A stretch of DNA of 64,000 bases from Aquatica leii (lineage: Eukaryota > Arthropoda > Insecta > Coleoptera > Lampyridae): the NCBI GenBank assembly GCA_035610365.1, contig CM069432.1:27776354-27840353 (forward strand), in the 5' to 3' direction. Under the pieces are notes generated by a model. It saw only the letters and a program-made list of their open reading frames with translations, was not told where the DNA came from and did no database searches. A program made the translations under genes and the position numbers. Shown here piece after piece: positions 54,400-64,000 of the stretch. The stretch's first letter is position 1, and every line of letters begins with the position of its first letter.

Positions 54400-56035
54400 A
54401 TGGCCGCGAAAACACAACAAACTGACGACAGTGTTCGTAGTACGGTAAGCATTAGAAAATTAGTAAACGAAGAACAGTGGGAAACGTGGAAGTGGCAGAT
54501 TGAACTTTGTTTGAAACAACAGTGCTTATTTTCGATTGTTGATGGTACACGCGTGTGTCCGACGTCACCTACAAAAGACGAAGAACCGTCTGACGCATAC
54601 CGCAATTGGCAACGTGATAATGCCCGTGCGGCCCGTATAATTGGTACAGCTCTAGATGAAGAACCCGCTATCCATGTCCGAAGGAAAACTGACGCGAAAG
54701 AAATTTGGGATACCCTAATTTCAGTTTTCGAGCAATCCTCACTGCAGTGCTTATACACTCTATTCGATTCTTTTTTCGAGACTACAAAAGATGACGTCAC
54801 TTCCGTTACAAAACATACTTTACGATTATCAAATCTGTTCGATGACCTTTGCGATGAATTACGCAAAAGTAATCCGAATGCAAGGCTGCCCTTATCGCTG
54901 CTGCATCATCGCATTTTTAAAACACTTGGATCGGAATACCAGTATTATCGGTCAACTTGGTATCGTGTTCCGGAAGCTGAACAAACAACAAAACTGCTTA
55001 TTGAGAATTTGCGTTCGATTGAGAAATCGCTGACAACACACGGAAACTCGCAAACAATCAGCGCTTTCTATGCAAAATCTAAATTACACGTAAAACAAAA
55101 CGAATGTAGGTCATCAAAAGATATAAACAAATCAAAGAAAAAGAAGGAAACGCGTTCGTGTTTATATTGCAAAAAGATAGGACATCTTATTGCAAACTGC
55201 AAAAAACGAATCGCAACGGAAGAAAAGTCGGCAGCAAGTAAAAATAATTCTGATACAAGTTTAAACAAACCAGGAACATTTCTTGCCACAGGTCTGGTAG
55301 TCAATGGAGACGTAAATTATGCTGACTCTTGGATATCGGACTCCGGTAGTACACATCACATATCTGCAAATAAACAACATTTCGCTACATTTGAAAAATT
55401 TCCAATTCCGCAGCGCGTTCAGACAGCAGGAAATAAATTTCTGCTCGCATACGGAACCGGCAGTGTTAATGTTGATGTGTGTATAAACAACAAATGGTAG
55501 CCCGCTTCGTTACATGACGTTTGGTACGTTCCAGATGCTCGTCACCAACTTTTCTCCGTTCGTCAAGCCGCTGAGCATGGTAATGATGTTGTTTTCAATA
55601 GTGAAGGCGTCAACATTCGGCGCGACGGTAAAATCGTTGCAGCAGACCAACTCATTGGTACGATGTACATAATGAATATGCGAGTTCGGCATTTGAATTC
55701 CAATGTAGAAGTTAATTTAGCAACTTCTGAAGAATTACTACAAGGATAACACGAGCAACTGGGACATCAAGATAAAAGACACGTACGCAATGTCCTATCT
55801 CGTTTTGGTATAAGCGTCAAATGTTCCGATACCTCTTAGTTCTGTGATGGATGTATTCTCGGAAAATCACACCGAAAACCGTTTCGTGCTCGTGAAAATC
55901 GTCCACAAGAGGTAGGTGAATTAATTAACGCTGATGTAAACGGTCCTATGTCGATTGACTCCATAAATAGTTTTCGTTATTATGTAGTTTTTAAAGACCA
56001 TTATTCGCGGTTTGTTTGTATATACTTTATGAAAC
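54400..56035 (+). pseudogene. gag: Copia-1 gag, protease and integrase N-terminus
   Basis: ATG 54400 opens 366 codons: LVNEEQWETWKWQIELCLKQ, AKEIWDTLISVFEQSS, a knuckle CLYCKKIGHLIANC (C-x2-C-x4-H-x4-C), then SWISDSGSTHHISANK, the Copia aspartic protease motif. A TAG stop at 55498-55500 follows NNKW. Reading through, WYVPDARHQLFSVRQAAEHG, then a stop in LLQG*HEQLGHQ near 55748, then CDGCILGKSHRKPF (the integrase zinc finger) and INADVNGPMSIDSIN (first catalytic Asp), FRYYVVFKDHYSRFVCIYF. The frame is cut by the solo LTR at 56036. Otherwise the gene is close to intact and recently active in evolutionary terms. Confidence 0.93.
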
Positions 56036-57487
56036 TGTTACAAGTTTTAGGTTTTACGAACCTTGCACGGCCAACTCACACAGTCGGAGGTAGGGGAGGT
56101 TCACAGGAAGTATGCTTAAGGGCGCCAGAGCTGATCCAAGATAACACTTCTGCCTCGCTCACGACAGACGATCCAAACTTGTAACCCAATTGGAGGTTCG
56201 TAATCCTTATTACTCTGATGTTCGAGTAGCCAAAGGTTGTTACTAGGTAACGACGATCAAAAGAGAAAGGTATGTTGCCATAAAAGAAAGAGTAACCAGT
56301 ATAACAACTTTAATTTAGTAACGTCGATGATTAACACAAAGATATCGAATTTTTAGTACGTGAATGCCAGCAGTATGGGCAACACACAATACATAGGTAA
56401 GTTAAGTTGAAGCGAACAGCGAAGAATAGTTCGTAGTAAATATTGTTTGTACACAGCATGCGAAACACACAAAATAATTAATGATACTACCTTAATGGTA
56501 ATAAAACAATGATAGCAATTACGGAATTAACATTAAAATTTCGTAGTAAATATTGGTTGTACGCAGCATGCGAAACGCACAAAAAATAATTAATGATACG
56601 ACCTTAATGATAATAAAACAGTGATAGTAATTACTGAATTAACACTAAACTTTCCTAGTAAATATTGGTTGTACACAGCATACGAAACACACAAAATAAC
56701 TAATGATACTACCTTAATGGTAATAAAACAATGATAGCAATTACGGAATTAACACTAGCTAAAGTTTCGTGAGCGACCTTTCTGACAGCGATCAAATAAA
56801 TAAATAAACTTACCCACAATACAGTAACTCCTACTTGGTCGAAGAAAGCGCTTTCCCCGGCAAGTGAGCCTGAAATAAATTTGAGTAGCAAATCGTGTCA
56901 AACCAATGCCTCACGAAATCAAAATCTACAAAAATGGTTAATTATTGCTAAAGAAAGTACACATAACATAACCCGATAGTCGAATGCTGTTGTACACCCT
57001 CGATGCAAGTTGGTTTCGCAGGTGTTTGCCGCATGAGTAGAATCTCGCAGAAATGTGATTGTCTTTGGTTTATTTAGTTTTAACCGTAGGCCTTATAGAT
57101 AGAGTTATACTCGTCCCACGAAAGTATTTGTCGATGTTAATCCCTCATAATTCGTTATCGAATAGAAACATGTGCCAGAACGTGGTGGAACGGTTATCAA
57201 ATTAACGAGAAATTACAACAGAATTTTAATAAACGACAGCAATTATCTTACCCGGTGACGGCTTAAATATTTTACGATCGTAATACACTTATAATTTGAT
57301 TCCCATTACTAAGGATGATCTTTGAAAATTATTTTTAAGCCACACCGGCCATCTTATGCAGTTGACAGCTTAACGATTTCGTCGTAAATGACAGTCACAC
57401 GAAAAGATCGGTAGGGGGCGTCCAAACCGGAATCTAATTTCAATTACATATACAGGGTATTCCGTAATGAAAATTTCGTACGTAACA
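56036..57487 (-). mobile_element. Solo LTR C (Gypsy-1-type family)
   Basis: The plus strand starts TGTTACAAGTTTTAGG and ends TTTCGTACGTAACA. Target duplication AAAC (56032-56035 and 57488-57491). Sense strand minus. It aligns throughout with LTRs A, B and D, and differs by a threefold tandem repeat of about 110 bp at 56431-56764. It is inserted in the Copia-1 integrase between FMKL and the continuation RRSEVVENLK. Confidence 0.96.
56431..56764. repeat. Three tandem copies of a 110-bp LTR segment
   Basis: Units start at 56431, 56541 and 56653 with T(C)C(G/C)TAGTAAATATTG, and each contains GCAT(G/A)CGAAAC(A/G)CACA and GGAATTAACA or a close variant. LTRs A and B contain a single copy of this segment. 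Confidence 0.9.
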
Positions 57488-57491
57488 AAAC

Positions 57492-59501
57492 GTAGGTCAG
57501 AAGTGGTTGAAAATTTGAAAACATTTTTGAATGAATGTGACACCGCTGGTCACAAAGTTAAAGTTTTTCGTTCCGACGGTGGTCGTGAATTTGATTGTAA
57601 AGAAGTGTTAAAAACAGCATCGCGGAACAATCACACGTAGTTGAACTAGCGCGTTCAATGCTTTCAATCAGTAAATTACCAAAATCGTTTTGGGCTCATG
57701 CATGTAACACTGCTACGTTTTTAATTAACCGCACCGGAAAGTCAAGTGTTCAAGGTAAAACTCCGTTCGAGTTATGGCACGGTAGAATATTTAACAGTTT
57801 AGATTATTTGCGCATTTTTGGTTCAGAATGTTACGTAAACATACCAAAGAAGTTTCGATCAAAATTCGATAATAAAGCAGTTTTTGGGCACTTCATCGGT
57901 TATGTAAACAACAAGGATGGGTTCAAAATATGAGTACCGTCCCAACATCGCATAATTAAATCGCGCAACATAGATTTTCGTCCGAAAAAATTATGCACAA
58001 CGAACGATTTGATTGAATTTGAATGCGAACACATCGAGGAAGAAATAGAAAAAGAACAGTCAACAAATCAGTTACCCTCGAGTAGTAATCCGGAATCCGA
58101 TAAAATGAACTTGATACCTCAAGGTGAAGTCTAGTGCTTCGTGTGAAATACAAACCTGATGGTTCGATAGATCGCTATCGTGCTCGTTTGGTTATTTGTG
58201 GGATATTTCAACGTGCAGGAGTCGACTATTATGAGACTTTTAGCCCGGTTGCTCGTTACGACGCGATTCGTACCTTAATCGCAGTCGCAGCCGAAGAAAA
58301 ATAAGTGCTTAGCCAATTTGACGTAAAAACAGCATTCTTGTATGGAAACATAGATGCAGAGATTTACATGACACAACCGGAAGGTTTTGATGATGTATCA
58401 GGTCGTGTTTGTCGTTTAAATAAATCTTTATACGGTCTGAAACAATCTCCTCGGTGTTGGAACAACAAATTTCACTCTTTTATGGAAAGAAATGGTTTTG
58501 TTCGTTCGACAGCTGATCCGTGCATTTACATTCGACAGAATCAAACAGAGAAATTATTGGTAGCAATTTACGTCGACGATGGTCTCATCGCAGGTTCAAC
58601 ACAAGATGCGGTCAACTCGTATTTGAAATTACTCGAAGTAGGATTTAAGATAACAGTAGGATCTTTGGATTCATTTTTAGGTATGCAAATTCAGCAACGA
58701 GAATCCGGACTGTTCGTTTCTCAGAAAACTTACATTAAGAAATTATTACAACGTTTTGACATGGTCGAATCCAAACCAACAAAGACACCTTCTGTTAATG
58801 CACAACCAGACAGTACATCCAACGGTGCTCTCGATAATTCCGTTCCATTTCAGTCCGCAGTAGGATCACTTATGTACTTGGCTTGTGCTACTCGCTCCGA
58901 TATTGCCTACGCAGTTTCGAAAGTTGCTCGATCAATGGCTGCGCCCACATCTTTCGATTGTATCTGTGTTAAGCGTATTTTCAGGTACCTTCGTGGTACT
59001 CCAGAACTTGGATTAAACTACAGTTCATAAGGAGGTCCATTATGTGCGTACTCAGATGCCGATTTTGCTGGAGACATCAAAACTAGACGGTCAACAAATG
59101 GATTCGTGTCATTAATTGGCGGTACAGCTGTGACATGGACTTCTCAGTTACAAAAGTCAATTGCATTATCCACTACCGAAGCAGAATTCGTCGCTGCTAG
59201 TGAAGATGCGAAGGAATTACTGTGGTTAAAACGATTGTTAGTCGAGATTAGTGAAAAGAAATATGGGCCTGTATTGTTTGTTGATAACGCGAGTGCTATT
59301 AAACTAGTAAAGAATACCGAGTTTCACAAACGTTCCAAGCACATTGAAGTGCGTTACTATTTTGTGCGTGAACTTTATCAAAATAATACTTTAGCAGTAG
59401 AATACGTTCGTTCTGAAGACCAACTTAGAGACATGTTCACTAAATCCTTAAACCAGGACGTTTTTAAGAATATGTGTTCCAATATTGGACTCGGCGTATA
59501 A
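57492..59501 (+). pseudogene. pol: Copia-1 integrase C-terminus, reverse transcriptase, RNase H
   Basis: 57492-57640: FRSDGGREF, with the second integrase Asp, then a disrupted stretch near 57640 where the Glu should be. 57658-57933: KLPKSFWAHACNTATFLINR and LDYLRIFGSECYVN, the integrase tail. 58135-58300: [24 protein letters not shown], the RT start. 58305-59030: QFDVKTAFLYGNIDAEIYM, KSLYGLKQSPRCW and LVAIYVDDGLIAGS (YVDD), then VGSLMYLACATRSDIAYAVS. After a TAA at 59028, 59040-59501: YSDADFAGD, RSTNGFVSL, SIALSTTEAEFVAASE and RSKHIEVRYYFVRE, RNase H. Stops near 57931, 58132, 58300 and 59028. Confidence 0.93.
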
Positions 59502-59540
59502 CCGGAATTTTTGTTTTCGAAGGTTTAGTTTAGGGGGTAG

Positions 59541-59734
59541 TGCTGAATAAAATTAAACTAAACCGGATGCATTGGCAAGCGCCATCTAGTGTGCAAAACC
59601 AGCGACTCTAAGTTAAGTCAAGTCAGGGTTTCAGTACGTGTGACGCGAGAAGTGTTCGTAGTTAATTAGTTAGTCAACGTAGTTATAGCTTTGTACAAAA
59701 CTATTGTTTCTTTGTATACACATTTAATAAAACA
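59541..59734 (+). repeat. Copia-1 3' LTR
   Basis: TGCTGAATAAAATTAAAC ... CATTTAATAAAACA, preceded by the polypurine tract AGGGGGTAG. It carries AGTTATAGCTT, which the 5' LTR lacks. Confidence 0.95.
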
Positions 59735-59817
59735 GTTTCGATAAACTTTTCAAACATGGTTAATTTTCGTTTGATGACTGCGCGTTCAGCTTTTAATGAT
59801 TCAATTGTTGGGGCCAT
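59735..59817 (-). pseudogene. gag: BEL-2 gag N-terminus
   Basis: ATG at 59817 reads MAPTIESLKAERAVIKRKLT, then MFEKFIE, a typical Pao Gag start with a basic amphipathic helix, and stops at the Copia-1 target duplication. Joined to 54130 the frame continues as ETLPNDVAE, which proves that Copia-1 inserted into BEL-2. Confidence 0.88.
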
Positions 59818-60323
59818 TATACGGCAAATATTTAATTCGAAATAAAGCCATAAGCTAGTTTAAAGGAAAAAAACCCGCAATTTTACATTATTACTTAAAT
59901 TTGATGTAACTGTAAGTTGAAGGCATGAACTTCAAATTTATGAAATTTAAAATCAATGATGACGCTACAGAATAAAGCAAAATATTTTTATACGATTTAG
60001 AAAAACATCATATCAATTATTATAGTAAATTAGAATAATGCACTCATAAAATAGCACAACGCAACACAAAATAGCACAAAACTAGCATGCGACGACATAA
60101 AACATAGCTCAATGTGTTCAAAGTACAAGCAATATTTTGAGCAAAAAAATAAAAAGTAAAGATTGAAATATAATTTTGCAACGTTAGAAAATTAAGTTAG
60201 CAAAGAAAACTCACATTTCTCGACGGGATGTCCGCAGATATCTTGATTAATAGGTGGACCTCGTGGTAGCAATTCTTCTTAACTTTTGTAATTTGCACTT
60301 TCTTTAGACAATTTTGAAATAAT
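59818..60323 (-). other. BEL-2 5' leader
   Basis: About 500 bp of AT-rich noncoding sequence between the primer site and the gag start. Nothing else is recognised. Confidence 0.6.
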
Positions 60324-60339
60324 CCGGCTCGAAGGACCA
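60324..60339 (-). promoter_or_regulatory. BEL-2 primer-binding site
   Basis: The minus strand reads TGGTCCTTCGAGCCGG directly after the LTR end ...CCAACA. Same element as in BEL-1 at 25131-25147. The 5' LTR must start above 60340, but its outer end is not visible. Confidence 0.75.
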
Positions 60340-60340
60340 T

Positions 60341-63300
60341 GTTGGCAATTGGGTTTGATTTAAGCAAAGCACTCATAAATTAAATACATTTAATTATTAA
60401 TTACAAACTAAAATGTAAGCGTGTTACACTTGCAACATTCTTATTCAACAATGGGGGTGCAGAAGAATCATTCACCACATAATACGCAAAAAAAGGCTAT
60501 TATATAGTTATCATTGTATCACACATATAAGTGTAAACAATATAATTAAATATATATTTTGTTTTGTAAAACTGATCATTTTGAAATATGCAATTATTTT
60601 TATTTAATTTTCTGTTTTTCGTGTTTTTTTTAATAAATTATGTGCAAATTATTAGCTTAACAAAGTTTAAATTTTTATAATTCGTTGCCAGATATTTTGC
60701 TTTAGCAGCACAAGAAATGAATTCAAATTCTTTGTTTGGAACACATAGATGGTGAATCAATATTTATACACAATAATATTGCATTCTTATATACATTATT
60801 TACAGTGCAAAAAAATTATTAAATCTTGAAAGTAATTTATCTTAGGACACGTTCGTATACAAAATATTAGTGTATTCGCAGTTATACAAGAAAAGGAAAT
60901 TTAGTTTCAGGCAAGGAAATTGAATTATTTTATGACAACATCGAAATATTGCCAATACATTATAGTGCTAAAACACAATCTAAAGATGGTAACCTCAATT
61001 GGTACTGCATTGGCGTCTATAAATTACAGATGAAAATACAGAAAATAGTTACCATCTTGTAACAGTGTAAAATGACAAAAAGAAATAGAGGATAATATCG
61101 ATTTTTTGTTACTGGGAAACTAATTCTTTTTTTTGTGGTTGTGGTTGCTTTAAACTGAATATGAATTTTTTTTTACAATAAATTGTAAAATTTAAAACTT
61201 TTTTTAAAATTTCGGATTATTATCGATAACTCAATCATTAAACAATCTTTTTTTTATTGTATTATACTAATAATTTAAACATTAAGACGCCAGCTAAGTG
61301 GGGACTTGTAAATTAATCTTCGTTAATCAAAAAGTCAAGGGTGATTTACAAAACAATAAAAATCTATTTTTGTAATAGAAACTACGTGTAAGATTTACTT
61401 TATTGTTTTTATTAGATTTTACGAGGAATAAATTGCTAAAGTGTATAAAGAATTTTTATTTTATTTGACTCATTCAAATAGATTTAGAAACTTGAATTTA
61501 CTGATAGCGTTATGTGAATAATAAGCATATACGTACGCATTCAGAACTTCGCGTGAAACGAAATTTACTTTAATACGAACGTACCTCTACAAAGATATCA
61601 GTTATCATATACCAACATTTTAAATGTAAACTTTAAATGTTACTATAACATTATTCAAGAAAGTTATTTTTGATAACTTATAGATACTGTTCAATAATTA
61701 GTGTATTCTAAACTTTATGTTAAAATGTATACTGTTTGATAAATCTTTATAATCTATAATTAAATTGTCGAACAAATGGAAACAAGCACCTCCCACAAAA
61801 GCTTTTCTAATTGGTTAACTCAAACTACGCGGGAAAATTACATTATAAATCTGATGCACACTTTCCAAAATTATTTTGTACTAATAACTTTCGTTCCGTT
61901 AACTTTTATCGGTATTTTTTTATGTGTAAACAATTTATTTTTTCAAAATAGTTTTTTAAAGACCATTTGCTGTTGTTGTACTAAAGTAAGAAATAATTTC
62001 TTTTAAATGACCTACCTACTGACAAAACAAAATTTTTATAGGATATCTAATACGTTACTATAGACCTTTTGTTATCTAATAAAGAAACTATTCTAAATAT
62101 CTATACAACTTGCAAACAAAGTCAACTAAGTAGTTTAAAAACACATCCTACTAAATTTACAGCTACAGTAATTGGTAGCGTAACCGTTTATTCTATTTGC
62201 GTTTTTTATATACCTACATGTAAACATTTATATTAACTTTACTTATTTACATAAGCGTTTCTGTATCTACTGTATACAATATGCTAACTGAATATAACAC
62301 AAATCACGTACTGCATTCTCCAAAATTGTACCATAGGTTAAAACTAATATTAGATTGTGCTTTTGTTCTTTTTACGTAACGAACCACTAACAGTACAGAA
62401 AGGAATGACTTTATTAACGAAGATAAGGATTTATTAAACTTTAAAGTAACTAGGGTAACCGACCTAGTGATTGGCACTTTGCGGATTCTACAGCTGCTTT
62501 TGGTTTTCTCTTACGTTTATTGACTTTTTTTTCTTTTTTTTCGTGTATTTTTATTCACCCAGTAGAAATAATAACACAAGGACTTCTTTTACTTTGTTTG
62601 TTCCTTTTTAGTTCTGGTGTATTATACTATAAATCAAGGATTGGTCTTGTTGAAACAAAAATTATTTCGCCAGACACTGTTTTCAATTCATCAATGTCAG
62701 AGATTTGATTTTCTGTTGTTTTGGAAATAGTCGGTACATTTGAATTACCATAGCAACTGCTAAGTGATAAAATAGGTTTTTGTGCTGCCAACATCGCAAA
62801 CGTCAATATTCGTTCGTTAGTGTAGTTACGTAATGAACGAAAAAAGCTCTAGAACGGCAAAATGAAAACTAGGAATCCACATAAAAGTAAGTGTTCAAAG
62901 TCAATTAATATATTAAAACTAGTATACGAAAAGTGGAAAAATCATTTTAAAAATCTTGAAATTCAGTTAAAATTGAAGAAAAACGATGTTAAAGTTAATG
63001 TCAAATTTGACAGATTTAGTAATAAATGTAGTACCAACATTATATTTCTGTTGGTTTTTTTTAATTTTTTTAAAAAAGAATGTAATTTTATAAAAGGCAA
63101 CACAAAAAATAATGTATATTTCTCTCGTCGAAAGAATCATAGCATAACTCACTCACATGCAACGCTCGGCCGTGCGGCTTCGCGTCGCATTAACGTTGGT
63201 TATGCTATTTCTTACTTTCGACTCTTGTTACGTAAACTACTATTAATTGTATTTTGAAAAGAAATAATGTCTGTTTCATATTTACTGTAACTAGAATGGT

Positions 63301-64000
63301 TTTCTGTACAGCTAGTTAAAAGTTGCTGAATTCCGTGGCTTAATAGTCAGAACCCCTATGTTTAGAATATTCAAGTAACTTATTACATCCTTATTACTCT
63401 CAAGAATAATTGGTTTTTTTATTTTGAATAACAGACGATGTGAATGGTTCGCTGTTGTTTTCATTTTTTTGAAATGGTGCGTTGTGGGTTTCTTGAAAAG
63501 GTTTATTGTACCATCGTTGTTTTTAAATATTAGTGACATTATATCAATTTGTTTTTGGTCAATAAAGGTTGTGTATTTAAAACCTCAAGCTCCAATAAAT
63601 CAATGTTGTCAATTCTAACCAAAGAGTCATTAATTATCTTATTTATGTTTTTGCCTTCACCTTTGATCAACCGTTGGAAATTTTTTACCAACAGTTCAAA
63701 ATTCTCGTTTGAATGCTTTCACTAATCTTTTTATTTTCTCCATCTTTTCAGGTCCTACTAAATTAGTAAAATCATTGTAGATTATACTGAAATTGTGTTA
63801 ACTTTGTTATTAATAAGACGTCTGGTATGAGTGGTCTTATTAAAACATTTTGAAAAATGTATACTATTTACATTCCATAGAAATAGTCCACAATTCCTAA
63901 AACCATTAAATTGAGCTAATTTTTAGATTTTCAAATTTCTTTTACAATAGGAGCAAAAACGATATAATTAGGAAGTATTTTATAGGGATAAATTCATTGT
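60341..64000. other. AT-rich tail region, no supported gene
   Basis: The first few hundred bases should be the BEL-2 5' LTR. The rest is AT-rich. Plus-strand frames at 61776-62006 and 62862-63257 are short, rich in Phe, Ile, Asn and Lys, and without motifs, so they are not called. Notable structures are the 92-bp palindrome at 63129-63220 and a 10-bp perfect inverted repeat at 63810-63843 (TTAATAAGAC / GTCTTATTAA). Confidence 0.6.
63129..63220. repeat. GC-rich 92-bp imperfect palindrome
   Basis: Outer arms CGAAAG..ATAGCATAAC and GTTATGCTAT..CTTTCG, inner arms ATGCAACGC and GCGTCGCAT (one mismatch), with the centre CGGCCGTGCGGC. It stands out from AT-rich surroundings. Origin unknown: a small palindromic MITE or a structured RNA gene are both possible. 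Confidence 0.7.

Larger units (their letters stand above)
54131..59734 (+). mobile_element. Copia-1, Ty1/Copia retrotransposon
   Basis: Two LTRs (54131-54313 and 59541-59734), a perfect 5-bp target duplication GTTTC (54126-54130 and 59735-59739), primer site GGTTATGGACTCAG at 54314, and purine tract AGTTTAGGGGGTAG before the 3' LTR. Gag-protease-integrase-RT-RNase H run in one direction, as in Copia. A 1452-bp solo LTR sits in the integrase. Without it the element is about 4.15 kb. At least seven stops plus a deletion make it dead. Confidence 0.97.
45726..60340 (-). mobile_element. BEL-2, BEL/Pao retrotransposon split by nested insertions
   Basis: In minus order: primer-binding site 60339-60324, leader, gag start at ATG 59817, gag interrupted by Copia-1 (59734-54131), gag-protease 54130-52560, RT 52422-51535, RNase H start near 51240-51180, then the R1-like insertion and Copia-2 (51166-46257), and integrase 46256-45728. 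Part of RNase H and the integrase start are lost at the Copia-2 site. Excising Copia-1 and one GTTTC restores a continuous gag frame there. Confidence 0.88.

Noticed and set aside
54372-54866. 164-codon frame antisense to Copia-1 gag
   Set aside because: The sense strand has Copia Gag with conserved motifs; this is its shadow.
61776-62006. 76-codon plus frame with a hydrophobic stretch and CCCC
   Set aside because: Short, AT-biased, no motif and no neighbouring structure. Cannot be told from chance.
62862-63257. 131-codon plus frame overlapping the 92-bp palindrome
   Set aside because: Lys/Asn/Phe-rich composition and its end runs through the palindrome, so it is unlikely to be a gene.
1-64000. 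CRISPR arrays, tRNA, rRNA, bacterial operons, phage modules
   Set aside because: Looked for and not seen. Repeats here are LTRs, TIRs and one hammerhead tandem unit, not regularly spaced short repeats, and no cloverleaf with proper A and B boxes was recognised by eye.

Overview
This window looks like a gene-poor, AT-rich piece of an arthropod (most probably insect) nuclear genome made almost wholly of decayed, nested transposable elements. I see no bacterial-type operon, no CRISPR array, no tRNA or rRNA and no convincing host gene. The insect call rests on the element mix: BEL/Pao, Ty1/Copia and Ty3/Gypsy LTR elements, an errantivirus-like env, R1-type non-LTR elements, a DD41D (rosa-like) mariner, hAT and pogo/Tigger relatives, and a Penelope-type hammerhead repeat.

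Layout. 0-1.9 kb: a Gypsy gag scrap and a non-LTR reverse transcriptase remnant. 2.1-9.6 kb: a large DNA transposon with inverted ends of several hundred bp and a broken gene for a protein with a TSO1-like cysteine-rich (CXC) region; a solo LTR (3979-5117) and a rosa-like mariner (5710-7714) sit inside it. 10.9-11.7 kb: the end of a hAT element, cut by Gypsy-1. 11.7-18.9 kb: Gypsy-1 on the minus strand (3' LTR, long noncoding tail, pol, gag, leader). 19.0-19.6 kb: a 331-bp-period tandem repeat with a complete hammerhead ribozyme fold. 20-25.1 kb: BEL-1 (minus). 25.9-27.2 kb: solo LTR. 27.2-28.2 kb: an inverted-repeat MITE. 30.0-30.7 kb: an orphan env fragment. 31.1-35.2 kb: a Gypsy-1 relative lacking pol. 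35.4-38.1 kb: Gypsy-2, whose LTR promoter has heat-shock-type motifs. 40.2-45.5 kb: a pogo/Tigger transposon containing an R1-like element. 45.6-60.3 kb: BEL-2, split by Copia-2, by an R1-like insertion (itself holding a pogo MITE), and by Copia-1 (itself holding a solo LTR). 60.3-64.0 kb: AT-rich sequence with one strong GC-rich palindrome.

The nesting gives relative ages. BEL-2 is older than Copia-1 (target duplication GTTTC), which is older than the solo LTR in it (AAAC). The R1-like element at 47.8-51.2 kb is older than the MITE in it (TA). Every long coding region has stops, frameshifts or deletions, so nothing here looks autonomous today. The hammerhead repeat is the exception in condition: its 198-bp repeated parts differ at one position, and all core ribozyme bases are present.

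The best candidates for something new are the hammerhead tandem repeat (19.0-19.6 kb), the CXC-type long-inverted-repeat transposon (2.1-9.6 kb), and the heat-shock-element LTR (37.9-38.1 kb). All identifications come from reading the sequence and remembered family motifs; no database search was run.
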